Assembly (NCBI RefSeq): GCF_000503215.1
Contig: NZ_AYTD01000013.1
Location: 360,008-424,007, forward strand
Length of the DNA: 64,000 nucleotides
DNA from: Pseudomonas canadensis
Lineage (GTDB): Bacteria > Pseudomonadota > Gammaproteobacteria > Pseudomonadales > Pseudomonadaceae
Direction of reading: 5' to 3'
The position numbers and the translations under genes were made by a program. Positions 8,354 to 17,284 of the stretch are shown here, piece by piece. The notes under the pieces are model-generated. The model was not told the DNA's origin. It saw nothing but the letters and a program-made list of their open reading frames with translations, and searched no databases. Each line of letters opens with the position of its first letter. Within the stretch, counting starts at the first letter, position 1.

Positions 8354-9505
8354 ATGACCGTGGCCTTGACCTCCATTAAGATCAGCACCGACTTCGACAG
8401 TGGCAATATCCAGGTACTGGATGCCCACGATTCCCACCAGTTGTTGCTGGCGATCAAACCCGACACCCGTAGCCAGCATTTCCAATGGTTCCACTTCAAG
8501 GCCGAAGGCATGCACGTGGGCCACACCCACACTTTTCGCCTGAGTAACGCGGGTAAGTCTTCCTACCCACACGCGTGGAGCGGCTACAACGCCGTGGCGT
8601 CATACGACCATATCAACTGGTTTCGGGTGCCCTCGCGCTTTGATGGGGAAATCCTGCATATCAGCCTTGAGACCCGTGAGAGGCACGCCTGGATCGCCTA
8701 TTTCGAACCCTACAGCCGTGAGCGTCACGACTGGCTGATCGAGCAAGCCTTGAACCGCGCCGGTACCCAACTGCTGGCCACCGGTAAAAGTGTCGAAGGC
8801 CGTGATATCCAACTGCTGCGTCGCGGCAAAGGCGGCGCCGGTCGACGCAAGGTCTGGATCATCGCCCAACAGCATCCTGGCGAACACATGGCCGAATGGT
8901 TTATGGAAGGCATCATCGAACGCCTGCAACAGGACGGTGATGACGAGTTGAAAAACCTGCTGAAAGTCGCCGACCTGTACCTGGTGCCCAACATGAACCC
9001 GGACGGCGCGTTCCACGGCCATCTGCGCACCAACGCCATGGGCCAGGACCTCAACCGCGCATGGCAGAGCGCCAGCCAAGCGATCAGCCCAGAAGTGTTG
9101 TTCGTGCAACAACAGATGGAAAAATACGGCGTCGACCTGTTCCTCGATATCCATGGCGACGAAGAAATCCCCTACGTCTTTACCGCCGGCTGCGAAGGCA
9201 ATCCCGGCTACACCCCACGCATCGAGAGGCTGGAAAAACACTTCCGCAGCCACTTGAGCGGCCTGACCCGCGACTTCCAGACCACCTACGGCTACACCCG
9301 CGACCTGCCCGGCGAGGCCAATATGACCCTGGCGTGCAACGCGGTAGGCCAGCAATACGACTGCCTGTCACTGACCCTGGAGATGCCCTTCAAGGACAAC
9401 GACGACGCCCCCAACGTTACAACCGGCTGGTCCGGTGAACGCTCCAAGCAACTGGGCAAGGACGTATTGAGCACGGTCGCCGATATCGTGACGGCCCTAC
9501 GCTAA
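8354..9505 (+). CDS. M14 zinc carboxypeptidase, cytosolic carboxypeptidase-like
   Basis: Metallocarboxypeptidase of 383 aa without a signal peptide, so cytoplasmic. An N-terminal beta-rich domain (about 1-125, with FQWFHFKAEG and YNAVASYDHINWFRVPSRF) resembles that of the cytosolic carboxypeptidase subfamily, the branch containing eukaryotic tubulin deglutamylases. The catalytic domain has all M14 landmarks: zinc ligands His174/Glu177 in QQHPGEHM and His267 in DIHGDEE, substrate-binding NMNPDG and DLNRAW, and the catalytic Glu in LTLEMPF. A monocistronic gene between PrrF and a small REP-like palindrome. The physiological substrate is unknown. Confidence 0.92.
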   Translation: MTVALTSIKISTDFDSGNIQVLDAHDSHQLLLAIKPDTRSQHFQWFHFKAEGMHVGHTHTFRLSNAGKSSYPHAWSGYNAVASYDHINWFRVPSRFDGEILHISLETRERHAWIAYFEPYSRERHDWLIEQALNRAGTQLLATGKSVEGRDIQLLRRGKGGAGRRKVWIIAQQHPGEHMAEWFMEGIIERLQQDGDDELKNLLKVADLYLVPNMNPDGAFHGHLRTNAMGQDLNRAWQSASQAISPEVLFVQQQMEKYGVDLFLDIHGDEEIPYVFTAGCEGNPGYTPRIERLEKHFRSHLSGLTRDFQTTYGYTRDLPGEANMTLACNAVGQQYDCLSLTLEMPFKDNDDAPNVTTGWSGERSKQLGKDVLSTVADIVTALR

Positions 9506-9510
9506 CCCCA

Positions 9511-9532
9511 AGGAGCCGGCATGCCGGCTCCT
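9511..9532. repeat. REP-like palindrome
   Basis: A perfect 22-base palindrome with core GGAGCCGGC/GCCGGCTCC, lying between the convergent M14 gene and cytochrome b561 gene. It resembles half-units of P. fluorescens REP elements and could also act as a bidirectional terminator. Confidence 0.6.
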
Positions 9533-9538
9533 ACACAC

Positions 9539-10078
9539 TCAGCGTTTACTGCCAGTCATGCTTTGCAACACACCATCGCGGCGGATGAACCCATGGAACA
9601 GCGCCGCCGCCAAGTGCAACAGCACCGTCAGGAACAGCAGGTACGCCAGAAATCCATGGGCCCTGCGCAGCACCGCGAACAACGGCGCATTCGCCCCCAC
9701 CAGCGCCGGCAACTGCACCGAACTGCTGAGCATCACCGGGTCGCCCGCCGCCGAAATCATCGCCCAGCCCAGCAGCGGCAACACCAGCATCAGCGCATAC
9801 AACACCAGATGGGACGCCTTGGCCGCCAGTACTTGCCACAGCGGCAAGTCGGCAGGCAACGGCGGTTGGCGCGTGGCGAAGCGCACGACCAAGCGCACGA
9901 TCACCAAGGCCAGGATCGCGATCCCCAACGGCTTGTGCAGGTGGATCAACCATTCATGGCGCTCCGAAACAGAAGCCGCCAGGCCCGCGCCGATAAACAG
10001 CATGGCGATGACCATCAGCGCCATCAGCCAGTGCAGCAGGCGCGCCAGGGGTGCGAAAAACCGCGGTTGGGCATTCAT
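9539..10078 (-). CDS. Cytochrome b561
   Basis: Inner-membrane di-haem cytochrome b561 of 179 aa with four transmembrane helices and paired histidines (ARLLHWLMALMVI, WLIHLHKPLGI, SHLVLYALML, LLHLAAALFHGF). Its start overlaps the stop of the catalase-like gene by four bases (ATGA), so the two are one transcript. The likely role is quinol-linked electron transfer to the periplasmic peroxidase; that coupling is inferred from the gene order, which is typical of the SrpA-type catalase/cytochrome b561 pair. Confidence 0.92.
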   Translation of the reverse strand: MNAQPRFFAPLARLLHWLMALMVIAMLFIGAGLAASVSERHEWLIHLHKPLGIAILALVIVRLVVRFATRQPPLPADLPLWQVLAAKASHLVLYALMLVLPLLGWAMISAAGDPVMLSSSVQLPALVGANAPLFAVLRRAHGFLAYLLFLTVLLHLAAALFHGFIRRDGVLQSMTGSKR

Positions 10079-11157
10079 GGTTTCGACTCCTGAGGGGCGT
10101 TGTGCAACGGACTGACTTCACCGGCACGACGCAGGTACGAACTGGCGTACGCCGCCGACCGAGCTGCCAGCAACGGGTCATTGGAGGCTTCGATGCCGCT
10201 GGGCAGAATCAGTGGATCAAAATTGATATCGCGGCAATCGCCATCAGCCTGCGGCTGGCTGCTTTGCAGCACCAAGGTGCCGGCGTTGATGACTTTATGC
10301 TCGCCAGTCCAGGCCTTGCTTGCATCGTCCACCGGGTCGCCGGGGTTGGCCAGGGTCATGTTCAATTGCCAGCGCAACGGCCCGATCGCCAGGCGCTGGA
10401 CCAGGTCCTTCTCCAGGAAATCACTGCCGGCGGCGGCGAGATCGCCCGCCGCATCCTGACGCTGCGGCACCACGCCCCAACGCACGGCCTGGCGATTGCC
10501 ATCGGCCCCTACCAGGAAGAACGCGTTGATACCGTTGTAGGTTTCGGTGGCATAACTGGCCGAAGGCTTGGCGGTCTTGACCCACGCCAGGAACGGCGCA
10601 GTCTCGGGATGGGCGGCAAAAAATGCCGGCATGCTCGCCGGGTCCGGCTTGCCGGTGGCAGGCTGCGGTGCACCGGCCTTGAGCATTTGGTAGAACGCCT
10701 CGGGCGTGCCCACCGGAAACACTGGCATGCTGTTCATGCCGGTGCGCCACTGCTGGCCGTTGGCCTGGCTGAATTGCACGGCAAAACTGCGGATCGGCAC
10801 ACTGCTGTCCGGCGCGTAGGGGTTACCGCTCGGCAAGGCGAACCGACCGATCAACGGCGTCCTGGCCTCACTGAATACCTGGGCGCTGGAATAGGCACGA
10901 ACTTGGGCACTGCTCTCGAAATACCCGGCCACGCACACACCCTTGGCGTGGTTACGCCGGAAGCCAGGGTGCACGCCGTTGTTGGTTTCCAGGGCATTGA
11001 CCAGGGTTTTAGGACGCAGGCGCTGTGGATCGAGGGTGCCATTGACGTAGGCGAAAGCCCCCGCCACAACCGCAACCACGGCACCGATACCTGCCAGGCG
11101 CGCGATCAGGCTCGCAGTGCTCAGCGGAGGACGGGGCGGTGATGAGTGATCTACCAT
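10075..11157 (-). CDS. Catalase-family peroxidase (SrpA-like), membrane-anchored or exported
   Basis: Catalase-fold haem protein of 360 aa, shorter than housekeeping catalases (about 480 or more). An N-terminal hydrophobic segment (about 17-39, LIARLAGIGAVVAVVAGAFAY) exports or anchors it. The distal histidine region reads GFRRNHAKGVCVAGYFES and a conserved SFAVQFSQANGQQWRTGMNSMPVF block follows. This group acts mainly as an organic peroxidase. It is divergent from the ECF sigma gene and has an ECF-type promoter (11226-11253, minus strand) that closely resembles the sigma gene's own promoter, so it is probably the sigma factor's direct target. Confidence 0.9.
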   Translation of the reverse strand: MVDHSSPPRPPLSTASLIARLAGIGAVVAVVAGAFAYVNGTLDPQRLRPKTLVNALETNNGVHPGFRRNHAKGVCVAGYFESSAQVRAYSSAQVFSEARTPLIGRFALPSGNPYAPDSSVPIRSFAVQFSQANGQQWRTGMNSMPVFPVGTPEAFYQMLKAGAPQPATGKPDPASMPAFFAAHPETAPFLAWVKTAKPSASYATETYNGINAFFLVGADGNRQAVRWGVVPQRQDAAGDLAAAGSDFLEKDLVQRLAIGPLRWQLNMTLANPGDPVDDASKAWTGEHKVINAGTLVLQSSQPQADGDCRDINFDPLILPSGIEASNDPLLAARSAAYASSYLRRAGEVSPLHNAPQESKP

Positions 11158-11225
11158 GAAGGAACTCCAGGGCCGAAGGCCTTAGGGGTGAACATAATGA
11201 GAGGTGAACATAAGGTCGGAGCATT

Positions 11226-11253
11226 AAGACGAACGTCGATCGGCTCTATTCCC
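11226..11253 (-). promoter_or_regulatory. ECF-type promoter of the catalase/b561 operon
   Basis: On the minus strand: GGGAATAG (-35, 11246-11253), 14-base spacer, CGTCTT (-10, 11226-11231). The same architecture and spacing occur in the divergent promoter at 11280-11307. Confidence 0.75.
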
Positions 11254-11279
11254 TGGCCTTTGATTTATTTCCCAGGATC

Positions 11280-11307
11280 GGGAATAACCGTACACGCCGC
11301 ACGTCTC
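11280..11307 (+). promoter_or_regulatory. ECF-type autoregulatory promoter of the sigma factor gene
   Basis: GGGAATAA (-35, 11280-11287), 14-base spacer, CGTCTC (-10, 11302-11307), followed by the sigma gene about 30 bases on. Matches the opposing promoter in 11 of 14 hexamer-region bases or better, consistent with recognition by the adjacent ECF sigma. Confidence 0.75.
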
Positions 11308-11340
11308 TCTAGTCCCAGCGTAGTGACCAGCCAGATTCCC

Positions 11341-11847
11341 ATGCATGAACTCGACGAACAGTTACGTGAACTCATCCCCAGGCTGCGGCGTTTTGCCGTG
11401 TCCCTGACCCGTAACGCCAGCAGCGCCGACGACCTGGTGCAGTCGACCCTGGAGCGGGCGATCACCAGCTGGGCCGACAAACGCGTTGAAGGCGACTTGC
11501 GCGCCTGGCTGTTTTCGATCCTCTACCGGCAGTTCCTCGATGCCCACCGTCGCACCCGGCGCTATGCGCGCATGCTGGAATTCTTCACCGGACGCGACGA
11601 TGCGCAGCCGTCGGTGGAACGTACGGTGATCGCCCAAGCGACCCTGCAAGCCTTCGATCAACTCAACACCGAGCAGCGCGCGCTGCTGTTGTGGGTTTCG
11701 GTCGAAGGCCTGAGCTACAAGGAAATCGCCGAGATTCTTGAGGTGCCCATCGGCACCGTGATGTCGCGCCTGTCACGGGCGCGCCAAGCCTTGCGTCAAC
11801 TCAGTGATGGCGAAATTGCCAGCCCTTCCCTGCGGATACTCAAATGA
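11341..11847 (+). CDS. ECF-family RNA polymerase sigma factor
   Basis: Sigma-70 family factor of 168 aa with only regions 2 and 4. Region 2 includes SSADDLVQSTLERAITSW and DLRAWLFSILYRQFLD; region 4 is the helix-turn-helix EGLSYKEIAEILEVPIGTVMSRLSRAR. Its pairing with a catalase-like peroxidase and cytochrome b561 fits the group I recall as ECF26. The anti-sigma gene follows with a four-base overlap. Start uncertain: the ATG at 11341 has no clear ribosome-binding site, and an in-frame GTG at 11323 close to the predicted transcription start is possible. The inducing signal is unknown, though the regulon suggests peroxide or a similar oxidant. Confidence 0.93.
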   Translation: MHELDEQLRELIPRLRRFAVSLTRNASSADDLVQSTLERAITSWADKRVEGDLRAWLFSILYRQFLDAHRRTRRYARMLEFFTGRDDAQPSVERTVIAQATLQAFDQLNTEQRALLLWVSVEGLSYKEIAEILEVPIGTVMSRLSRARQALRQLSDGEIASPSLRILK

Positions 11848-12581
11848 TCAGCCTGCCCCCCAGCGAACGCGATTTGCATGCCTACGTCGATCACCAACTG
11901 CTGGAGAGTGATCGCCGCATGCTTGAAACCTACTTGGCCGCCCACCCGGATGTCGCCGCCCAGGTCCACGCCTGGCAACACGACGCGCAGTTGCTGCGTG
12001 CCGCGCTGGGCGGTGCCCTGCAACAGCCGGCCAACCCGGACCTGGACCCGGCGCTGATCCGCCAGCGCATCAAGCGTCAATCACGGCGCCATTTTGCTAC
12101 GGCCGCCGTGCTGCTGATCGCTATCAGCCTCGGCGGTATCGGTGGCTGGCACGCCCGTGAAGCCACCCAGCCCGCCCAACTGCCCATGGCCGATGCGATG
12201 CAGGCGTTCCGCTTATTCGCCCAGGACAGCATCATGCCCGCCGACTACAAAGTGCAAGGCAGTGGCACGATGCAGGCCTGGCTCGACCGCTACTTCAACC
12301 AGGCACACCGCCTGCCGGACCTGAGTGCTTCCGGGTTCACACCGGTCAGCGGGCGCCTGCTCACCACCGAGCAAGGCGCCGCGGCCATGGTGCTATATGA
12401 GGACCCGCAAGGCCGGCGCATCAGTTTCTATATCCGCCCACCGGGACCGGAGAACGGTTTCCTGCCCCGTGGCAGCCGCAGTGCCGATGGTTTGCAGGCC
12501 CAATATTGGTCCGGTGCCGGCTACAACTATGCGGTGGTCAGCCCGGCAGACCAGCCCACTCCGGCGATGCTGAAGTTCTAG
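11844..12581 (+). CDS. Membrane-anchored anti-sigma factor
   Basis: Protein of 245 aa starting inside the sigma stop codon. A cytoplasmic anti-sigma-like helical segment (ERDLHAYVDHQLLESDRRMLETYLAAHPDVAAQV, about residues 8-43) lacks the HisCysCys zinc motif of ZAS proteins. One transmembrane helix (about 83-103) follows, then a periplasmic domain of about 140 residues. This is the transmembrane regulator layout that holds the adjacent ECF sigma inactive until a periplasmic signal arrives. The stop overlaps the convergent pilus gene stop by four bases. Confidence 0.87.
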   Translation: MISLPPSERDLHAYVDHQLLESDRRMLETYLAAHPDVAAQVHAWQHDAQLLRAALGGALQQPANPDLDPALIRQRIKRQSRRHFATAAVLLIAISLGGIGGWHAREATQPAQLPMADAMQAFRLFAQDSIMPADYKVQGSGTMQAWLDRYFNQAHRLPDLSASGFTPVSGRLLTTEQGAAAMVLYEDPQGRRISFYIRPPGPENGFLPRGSRSADGLQAQYWSGAGYNYAVVSPADQPTPAMLKF

Positions 12582-13549
12582 AAGCCCACGTCGAGTACCA
12601 CGTTGTCGAGGTAGGTGCCGGCCGGCGGAGTGGTTTGATCGCTATAGATCCTGGCGTTGTAGTTGAACACCTGGCTGCCGGTGCCCAGGCCATTGCCGGG
12701 GTTGACCTCGGCGGTGGAGCTGTCGCGACGCGCCGCGCCCACACTGCCCCAACGGGTGGTGCCGGCGCTTTTGAAGATGTCGTAGGCCAGGTAGTTGCTG
12801 CCTGAGATCATCCGCCGCCGCCCGCCCGCGCTGACGGAATTCTGGCCGTCGCTCAACCCTACGCTGTACGCACTGCCCTTGGTGCAGGAAATGCTCGCCT
12901 GCCCGGTCACCGTGGTGAAACCACTGATCACCGGGGCGCTGCCGAAACTGATATTGGGCGCGGTGATCTGGCAGTCATTGGTGACGGTCATGCTCACCGT
13001 CAAAGCGGCGGTACCACTGCCGATGTCACGGCCCAGGCAGACACCGCCAATGCCAATCCCCGAGCAGTAGTTCCAGTTCCAGGCAATGTTCAAGGTCTCG
13101 GTGTACAAGCCAGCGGCGACGTTGCTGCCGGTGATGCTGCTCACGTACAGCGGCACGGTTTTCGAGCCAGGCCCCGCGATCAACCCGATGCTCTGGGCAA
13201 TGCCCCCCGCCCCGCCAAAATCGAATTGCGCCCCACGGGTTATCGGAAAGCTGGTGCTGTTGTTGGCGTAGATCGTATAGCCGATGACGTCACCGGTAGG
13301 CCCGACCATGCCGGTCTTGGAGGAGGTGATCGTCGCGTAGAAATGGTCGGAGGACACCAGCAGCGAGATCAATGCCGAGGTGCAGCTCAACCCTGAGTTG
13401 GCTGTCGACGTGGCCTGCGCCGCCGTGCGTACCGTCATCGAGCTGATCGACCCGAAGCTCGCCGGCAGCGTGGTCACCACCGAACACGCTGCCATGGCCT
13501 GGCCCGAGAACACTACGCCTACGACAGACAGCCACCCCAGCCCCCTCAT
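12578..13549 (-). CDS. csuE: Csu-type pilus tip adhesin, two-SCPU-domain protein
   Basis: Exported protein of 323 aa, last gene of the pilus operon and the position of the CsuE tip adhesin in Acinetobacter-type Csu loci. Signal peptide MRGLGWLSVVGVVFSGQAMA, then two spore-coat-U-like halves: an N-terminal one (ACSVVTTLPASFGSISS...) and a C-terminal pilin-like one (CQITAPNISFGSAPVISGFTTVTGQASISC) ending in PPAGTYLDNVVLDVGF, the donor-strand-like end. The ATG at 13549 overlaps the usher stop (ATGA). The usual function is hydrophobic surface attachment at the pilus tip; the exact substrate cannot be read here. Confidence 0.82.
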   Translation of the reverse strand: MRGLGWLSVVGVVFSGQAMAACSVVTTLPASFGSISSMTVRTAAQATSTANSGLSCTSALISLLVSSDHFYATITSSKTGMVGPTGDVIGYTIYANNSTSFPITRGAQFDFGGAGGIAQSIGLIAGPGSKTVPLYVSSITGSNVAAGLYTETLNIAWNWNYCSGIGIGGVCLGRDIGSGTAALTVSMTVTNDCQITAPNISFGSAPVISGFTTVTGQASISCTKGSAYSVGLSDGQNSVSAGGRRRMISGSNYLAYDIFKSAGTTRWGSVGAARRDSSTAEVNPGNGLGTGSQVFNYNARIYSDQTTPPAGTYLDNVVLDVGF

Positions 13550-15927
13550 TGGCACACCAACGGCCCGATCAGCGGCACGCCTTGTTGCTGCTCGTCCATC
13601 TCGAACCGCGCCTGGCACGTACGCCCTTCACCCAACGTGACCTGCAAGGTGTTATGCGCCGAGAGGTTTTCCAGGTACACCAGGCCATCCCAGCCGACCA
13701 CCGCCTGCTGGTTGCTCTGCTCGTGCAGCACCAGGCTGCCCAGGGGCAGTTCCTGATGCTCGGTGTCCACCAGGGTGACGCTGGCCGCGAGCACCCGGCG
13801 CAGCGGGAACTCCAGCAGGTAGCCACTGCCACGGCGCACCGACACACGCTGCTCCACATTCGGGCTCTGCACGTTGAGCGGCAGGTTCAGCGGATCGATT
13901 TCATATTTGGCGCGGTAGTACGCGCTGCTCCACGGCACCAGCAGGTGGCCGTTGCGGTCGGTTTCTCCCACCAACTGGTTCTCGTAGCGCACCGGGATCC
14001 CGGCGAAACCCTGGGTACTCACCACCACAAAGGCATCATTGATCCGGTTGGCGGCAAAGGTGTCGCCGCCCATCCACACCAGCGAGCCGCTGGCATCCGC
14101 CCAGCGGGTCTCGGCATCGCTGCTGCCGTACACGCCGGCCTGCAACTGCACCGACTGCAAGCGCCAGGTCAGGTCAGCCTGCCGATACGCCGCGCCATCG
14201 CCCTGAGCATAACCGAGGTTGTAGCCCACCCCGCCCTCGCTCGGCACCGCGCTGCTGTAATTGAGGCGCTGGCGACTGGCGCCATCCTTGCTGCGCTCGG
14301 TGCTCACGGCCAGGCTGCCGTTGAGGTCGAACGGGATAACCAACTGCGCCTGCATCGCCCAGTTACTGTCGCCGATCTCACGGTTGGCCGACAGGTAGAA
14401 ACTGGTGTTGTGCCACAGGGGTTTGCTCCAGCTCAGGTTGAGCAAGCGCGTGCGCGAATCGTCCGCTGCCTGCACGTCGAAGTAACCTACGCCCAGGCTG
14501 CCGAAGCGCTCAAGGTTGAGGCTCAAGGTCACTTGCTCGCTGCGTTTGCTGAGGCTGGCATAGGGGGTGTCGACCAGAGTCAGGTCGGCGTACTCGTCGC
14601 GCCGTTCGACCCGCTGGTACGACAGGCTGTAGCGCGTGCTGTTGTATGAATACCCCAGGCTCAGTTGCTGGCCGCTGCGCCCTTCGAACTGGCTTTGGCT
14701 GACGGCAGTGTTGAGCACGCCGAAGTTGCCCAGCCGCAGGTTGCCACCCAGGCCGCCGAGGGTCAGGTCACTGGAGGCTTCGGCGTGGCTTTCCAGAGTC
14801 AGGTTGTCGGAATAACCATAACGAAAGGTGCCGCTGGCAACGCCAGGCCCGTAGGCGAAATCCTTCAAGGTGTATTCCCGGCGCAAGGAACCGGCGGCCA
14901 CCGAGAAATCCGTCAGGCCTTTTTGCAGCAGCGAACTCGTCACATAAAACGGCACCGTGGTCGACACCTGGCGACCCAGCGCGTCGGTGGTCACCACCAC
15001 CGCCTCACCGGCACCATTGATAAATGGCACGTTGGTCAGGGTGTAAGGCCCTGGTTGCAGCAACGCGCTGTCGGATTTGTAGCCGTTGATAAACAGGTCC
15101 ACCGACGACGGCACCGCGGCCTCACCGGCAAATTGCGGCAAGGGGTAGGTCACCAGGTCCGGGCGCACGGCGAAGTCCCGTGAAAACTGCATCCCACCCA
15201 GACGCACCGAGCTGCTCCAGGGCAAGGCGCCGCTGATCACGTCACCGGCCTCGTAGGTCAGCAGTCGTTCGTCATCGGAGAAACGCCAGGTAGTGTCATA
15301 GCGCCGGTAGCCGTTGTTGAAGGTACTGCTGCTGACGCCATCGGCCAGGGTCTGGCGGTATTGCCCGGTATTGGACAAGGTGCCCCAGGTATCGAACAGC
15401 CGCACTTCGTTCCAGGCGGCGAGGTAGCTGCCGCCTTCGTCGGTATCGTTGAAGTACAGGTCATAGTTGAGCAAGGCGCCGAAACTGCTCATCGCCTGGG
15501 TGCGCGGGTAGGTGTTGCGGTTGCCGATGAACTGTTCCTTCAGCCAGGCAGGCGGCACATCCAGCAGCAGGCGTTGACCATTGCTGTCGTAGTCACTGTG
15601 CAGGCCTGGGATGGTGTCCAACGCCACGCTGCCACTCAGGTCACCGGGTAGTTTCATGCCCACATCCTGCAACGCGCTGGCGGGGACAAAGAGCTGCCCG
15701 GCACGTTGATCGACCGCGATGACGCGACCGGTGTCCATCTGGTTGACCACCAGCTCCAGAAACAACTGTGCATCGGCGACAGCCTCCATACTGCTCGGCG
15801 GCGGCGGCAGGTCGCCAGCCACGCCCTGGGGCGCAACCATGGCGGCCCATAGCCCGCTTACCACTGCCACCGACGGCCATAGACGACGAGCCCGACCACG
15901 ACTCACACATGGCGTTGTGTCCTTCAA
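13546..15927 (-). CDS. csuD: Outer-membrane usher of Csu-type chaperone-usher pilus
   Basis: Usher of 793 aa forming the outer-membrane pore through which pilins are assembled. An N-terminal signal region (VAVVSGLWAAMVAPQGVAG) is followed by the N-domain, a beta-barrel region rich in alternating aromatic strands, a plug-containing segment (about 230-320) and C-terminal domains (VSVRRGSGYLLEFPLRRVLAASVTLVD). TTG at 15927 is chosen as start because GGAG sits seven bases upstream; a GTG at 15906 is possible. It lies between the chaperone (52-base gap) and the tip adhesin (four-base overlap). Confidence 0.92.
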   Translation of the reverse strand: MKDTTPCVSRGRARRLWPSVAVVSGLWAAMVAPQGVAGDLPPPPSSMEAVADAQLFLELVVNQMDTGRVIAVDQRAGQLFVPASALQDVGMKLPGDLSGSVALDTIPGLHSDYDSNGQRLLLDVPPAWLKEQFIGNRNTYPRTQAMSSFGALLNYDLYFNDTDEGGSYLAAWNEVRLFDTWGTLSNTGQYRQTLADGVSSSTFNNGYRRYDTTWRFSDDERLLTYEAGDVISGALPWSSSVRLGGMQFSRDFAVRPDLVTYPLPQFAGEAAVPSSVDLFINGYKSDSALLQPGPYTLTNVPFINGAGEAVVVTTDALGRQVSTTVPFYVTSSLLQKGLTDFSVAAGSLRREYTLKDFAYGPGVASGTFRYGYSDNLTLESHAEASSDLTLGGLGGNLRLGNFGVLNTAVSQSQFEGRSGQQLSLGYSYNSTRYSLSYQRVERRDEYADLTLVDTPYASLSKRSEQVTLSLNLERFGSLGVGYFDVQAADDSRTRLLNLSWSKPLWHNTSFYLSANREIGDSNWAMQAQLVIPFDLNGSLAVSTERSKDGASRQRLNYSSAVPSEGGVGYNLGYAQGDGAAYRQADLTWRLQSVQLQAGVYGSSDAETRWADASGSLVWMGGDTFAANRINDAFVVVSTQGFAGIPVRYENQLVGETDRNGHLLVPWSSAYYRAKYEIDPLNLPLNVQSPNVEQRVSVRRGSGYLLEFPLRRVLAASVTLVDTEHQELPLGSLVLHEQSNQQAVVGWDGLVYLENLSAHNTLQVTLGEGRTCQARFEMDEQQQGVPLIGPLVCQ

Positions 15928-15979
15928 TGGACATCTCCATCCGTTTAAATCCCGGAGCGTCCCGCCCCGCTACACTCGG

Positions 15980-16768
15980 TTACCGCTTCGGCGCCAGGTT
16001 CTCCAACTGTTGCGCACCGTTGACCCTGACTTGCAGGGGCTGATCAGCCGACAGCGTATCCGGCACTGGCCAACGCATGGTCGCGCCCGGTAGCACGTAG
16101 CCCAACAGGCCATCCACCAGGGGTTTGGTCTGGCCGCCCTGTTTGAATGAGGCATCGGTGAGGCGCGCATGCACGGCGCCCTGGTTACGCACCTCGATGT
16201 AGTTGCGCCCCGCCACCGTAACCTTGTGCCAGCTCAAGTCTGGCTTGCCTGCTCCCTTGGGGTCGCGCTGGCGTGTGCTGTCTTCCTTGCTCCACAGGCC
16301 GGCGCCATAGGCAAACAGCGGCACCGAGTAACGCATCTGGAAGCGAATCGCCGCCGCAGTGTTCTTGCCCTCCGGCGGTGTCGGCACCTGCAAGGGCGAA
16401 GGGATTTCATCGATGATGATGCGGTAGGCCAACTCTTGTCCCGGCGGGACTTCGCGGGTGCGGGTCAGGCGTACCAGTTGTTTCTGCCCAGGCTCGATTC
16501 GCGCAACCGGCGGGCTGCCGATCACATCGCGCTGGTTCTGGTATTGCTCGTCAAAGCCGCTCTGGCTCCAGGCAAATACACGAATCTGCAGGCTCGCGGT
16601 TTCGCTTCCACGGTTTTCCAACCACAACGCACTGGCCTGTTGATCGGCCTCCAGCACCGGGTCGATGGGCCAGATCAGCACCGAACTGGCTGCCTGTACG
16701 AACCCCGCCGTGCACACCGCACTCAAGGCAATACCCGCGGCCCACAGCCGCCGGGAAGGTGAACGCAT
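15980..16768 (-). CDS. csuC: Periplasmic pilus chaperone
   Basis: PapD-like two-Ig-domain chaperone of 262 aa with signal peptide (MRSPSRRLWAAGIALSAVCTAGFVQA). The G1-strand-type hydrophobic motif region (AAIRFQMRYSVPLFAYG) and the N-terminal SVLIWPIDPVLEADQQASALWLENRG fit the sigma/archaic Csu chaperone class. It stabilises pilins in the periplasm and delivers them to the usher. Gene order pilins-chaperone-usher-adhesin is as in csu operons. Confidence 0.92.
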   Translation of the reverse strand: MRSPSRRLWAAGIALSAVCTAGFVQAASSVLIWPIDPVLEADQQASALWLENRGSETASLQIRVFAWSQSGFDEQYQNQRDVIGSPPVARIEPGQKQLVRLTRTREVPPGQELAYRIIIDEIPSPLQVPTPPEGKNTAAAIRFQMRYSVPLFAYGAGLWSKEDSTRQRDPKGAGKPDLSWHKVTVAGRNYIEVRNQGAVHARLTDASFKQGGQTKPLVDGLLGYVLPGATMRWPVPDTLSADQPLQVRVNGAQQLENLAPKR

Positions 16769-16793
16769 AACCCCACTCCTTATACCGATTGCC

Positions 16794-17282
16794 TTACCAC
16801 GTCAGCTGCACCTGCAGCGTGTCGCTGTATGTCCCCCCAGGCTGATTGCCCGGCAATTGCACCCGCCCGTAGATCGGCAGGCTGATGTTGTTCGCATCGC
16901 TGTACGCCACATTGACGCTCTGGCCGATCCCCAGGCTCTGGCTGAACGCCGCATCCCGAAACAACTGGTAAGCCACCCGCGCGCTGCCGCTGTTGAGCTG
17001 CAGATTGCGCCCGGTGCTGCTGTGCAGGCCGCCGTCGACGCTCATGCTCAATGTCACCCCCGGCGTGCATTGCAAGGTGACACCCCCGGTCAACGCCGCC
17101 GTGACCGTACTGGTGGCCAGGGCCGAGTAACTGCCGTAGGTCAACGCGCCGTAATTGGAGCCCCCGCCCACAATCAGACAACCCGGCGTGATAGTCGCGC
17201 TCACCTGGAAGCTCTGGCTGGTCACCGCCGACAACGGCAGCGGCACCGCCAGCCCACAGGCCAGCAACACTCTGAGCCACAT
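16794..17282 (-). CDS. SCPU-domain minor pilin (CsuB-like position)
   Basis: Exported protein of 162 aa: signal peptide MWLRVLLACGLAVPLPLSA, then one spore-coat-U domain with SATITPGCLIVGG near the start (first disulfide cysteine), LQCTPGV (second cysteine) and C-terminal GTYSDTLQVQLTW. It lies three bases after the preceding pilin gene and just before the chaperone. The position matches CsuB of Acinetobacter, but the four pilins cannot be mapped one-to-one on a three-pilin operon with certainty. Confidence 0.85.
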   Translation of the reverse strand: MWLRVLLACGLAVPLPLSAVTSQSFQVSATITPGCLIVGGGSNYGALTYGSYSALATSTVTAALTGGVTLQCTPGVTLSMSVDGGLHSSTGRNLQLNSGSARVAYQLFRDAAFSQSLGIGQSVNVAYSDANNISLPIYGRVQLPGNQPGGTYSDTLQVQLTW

Positions 17283-17284
17283 CG

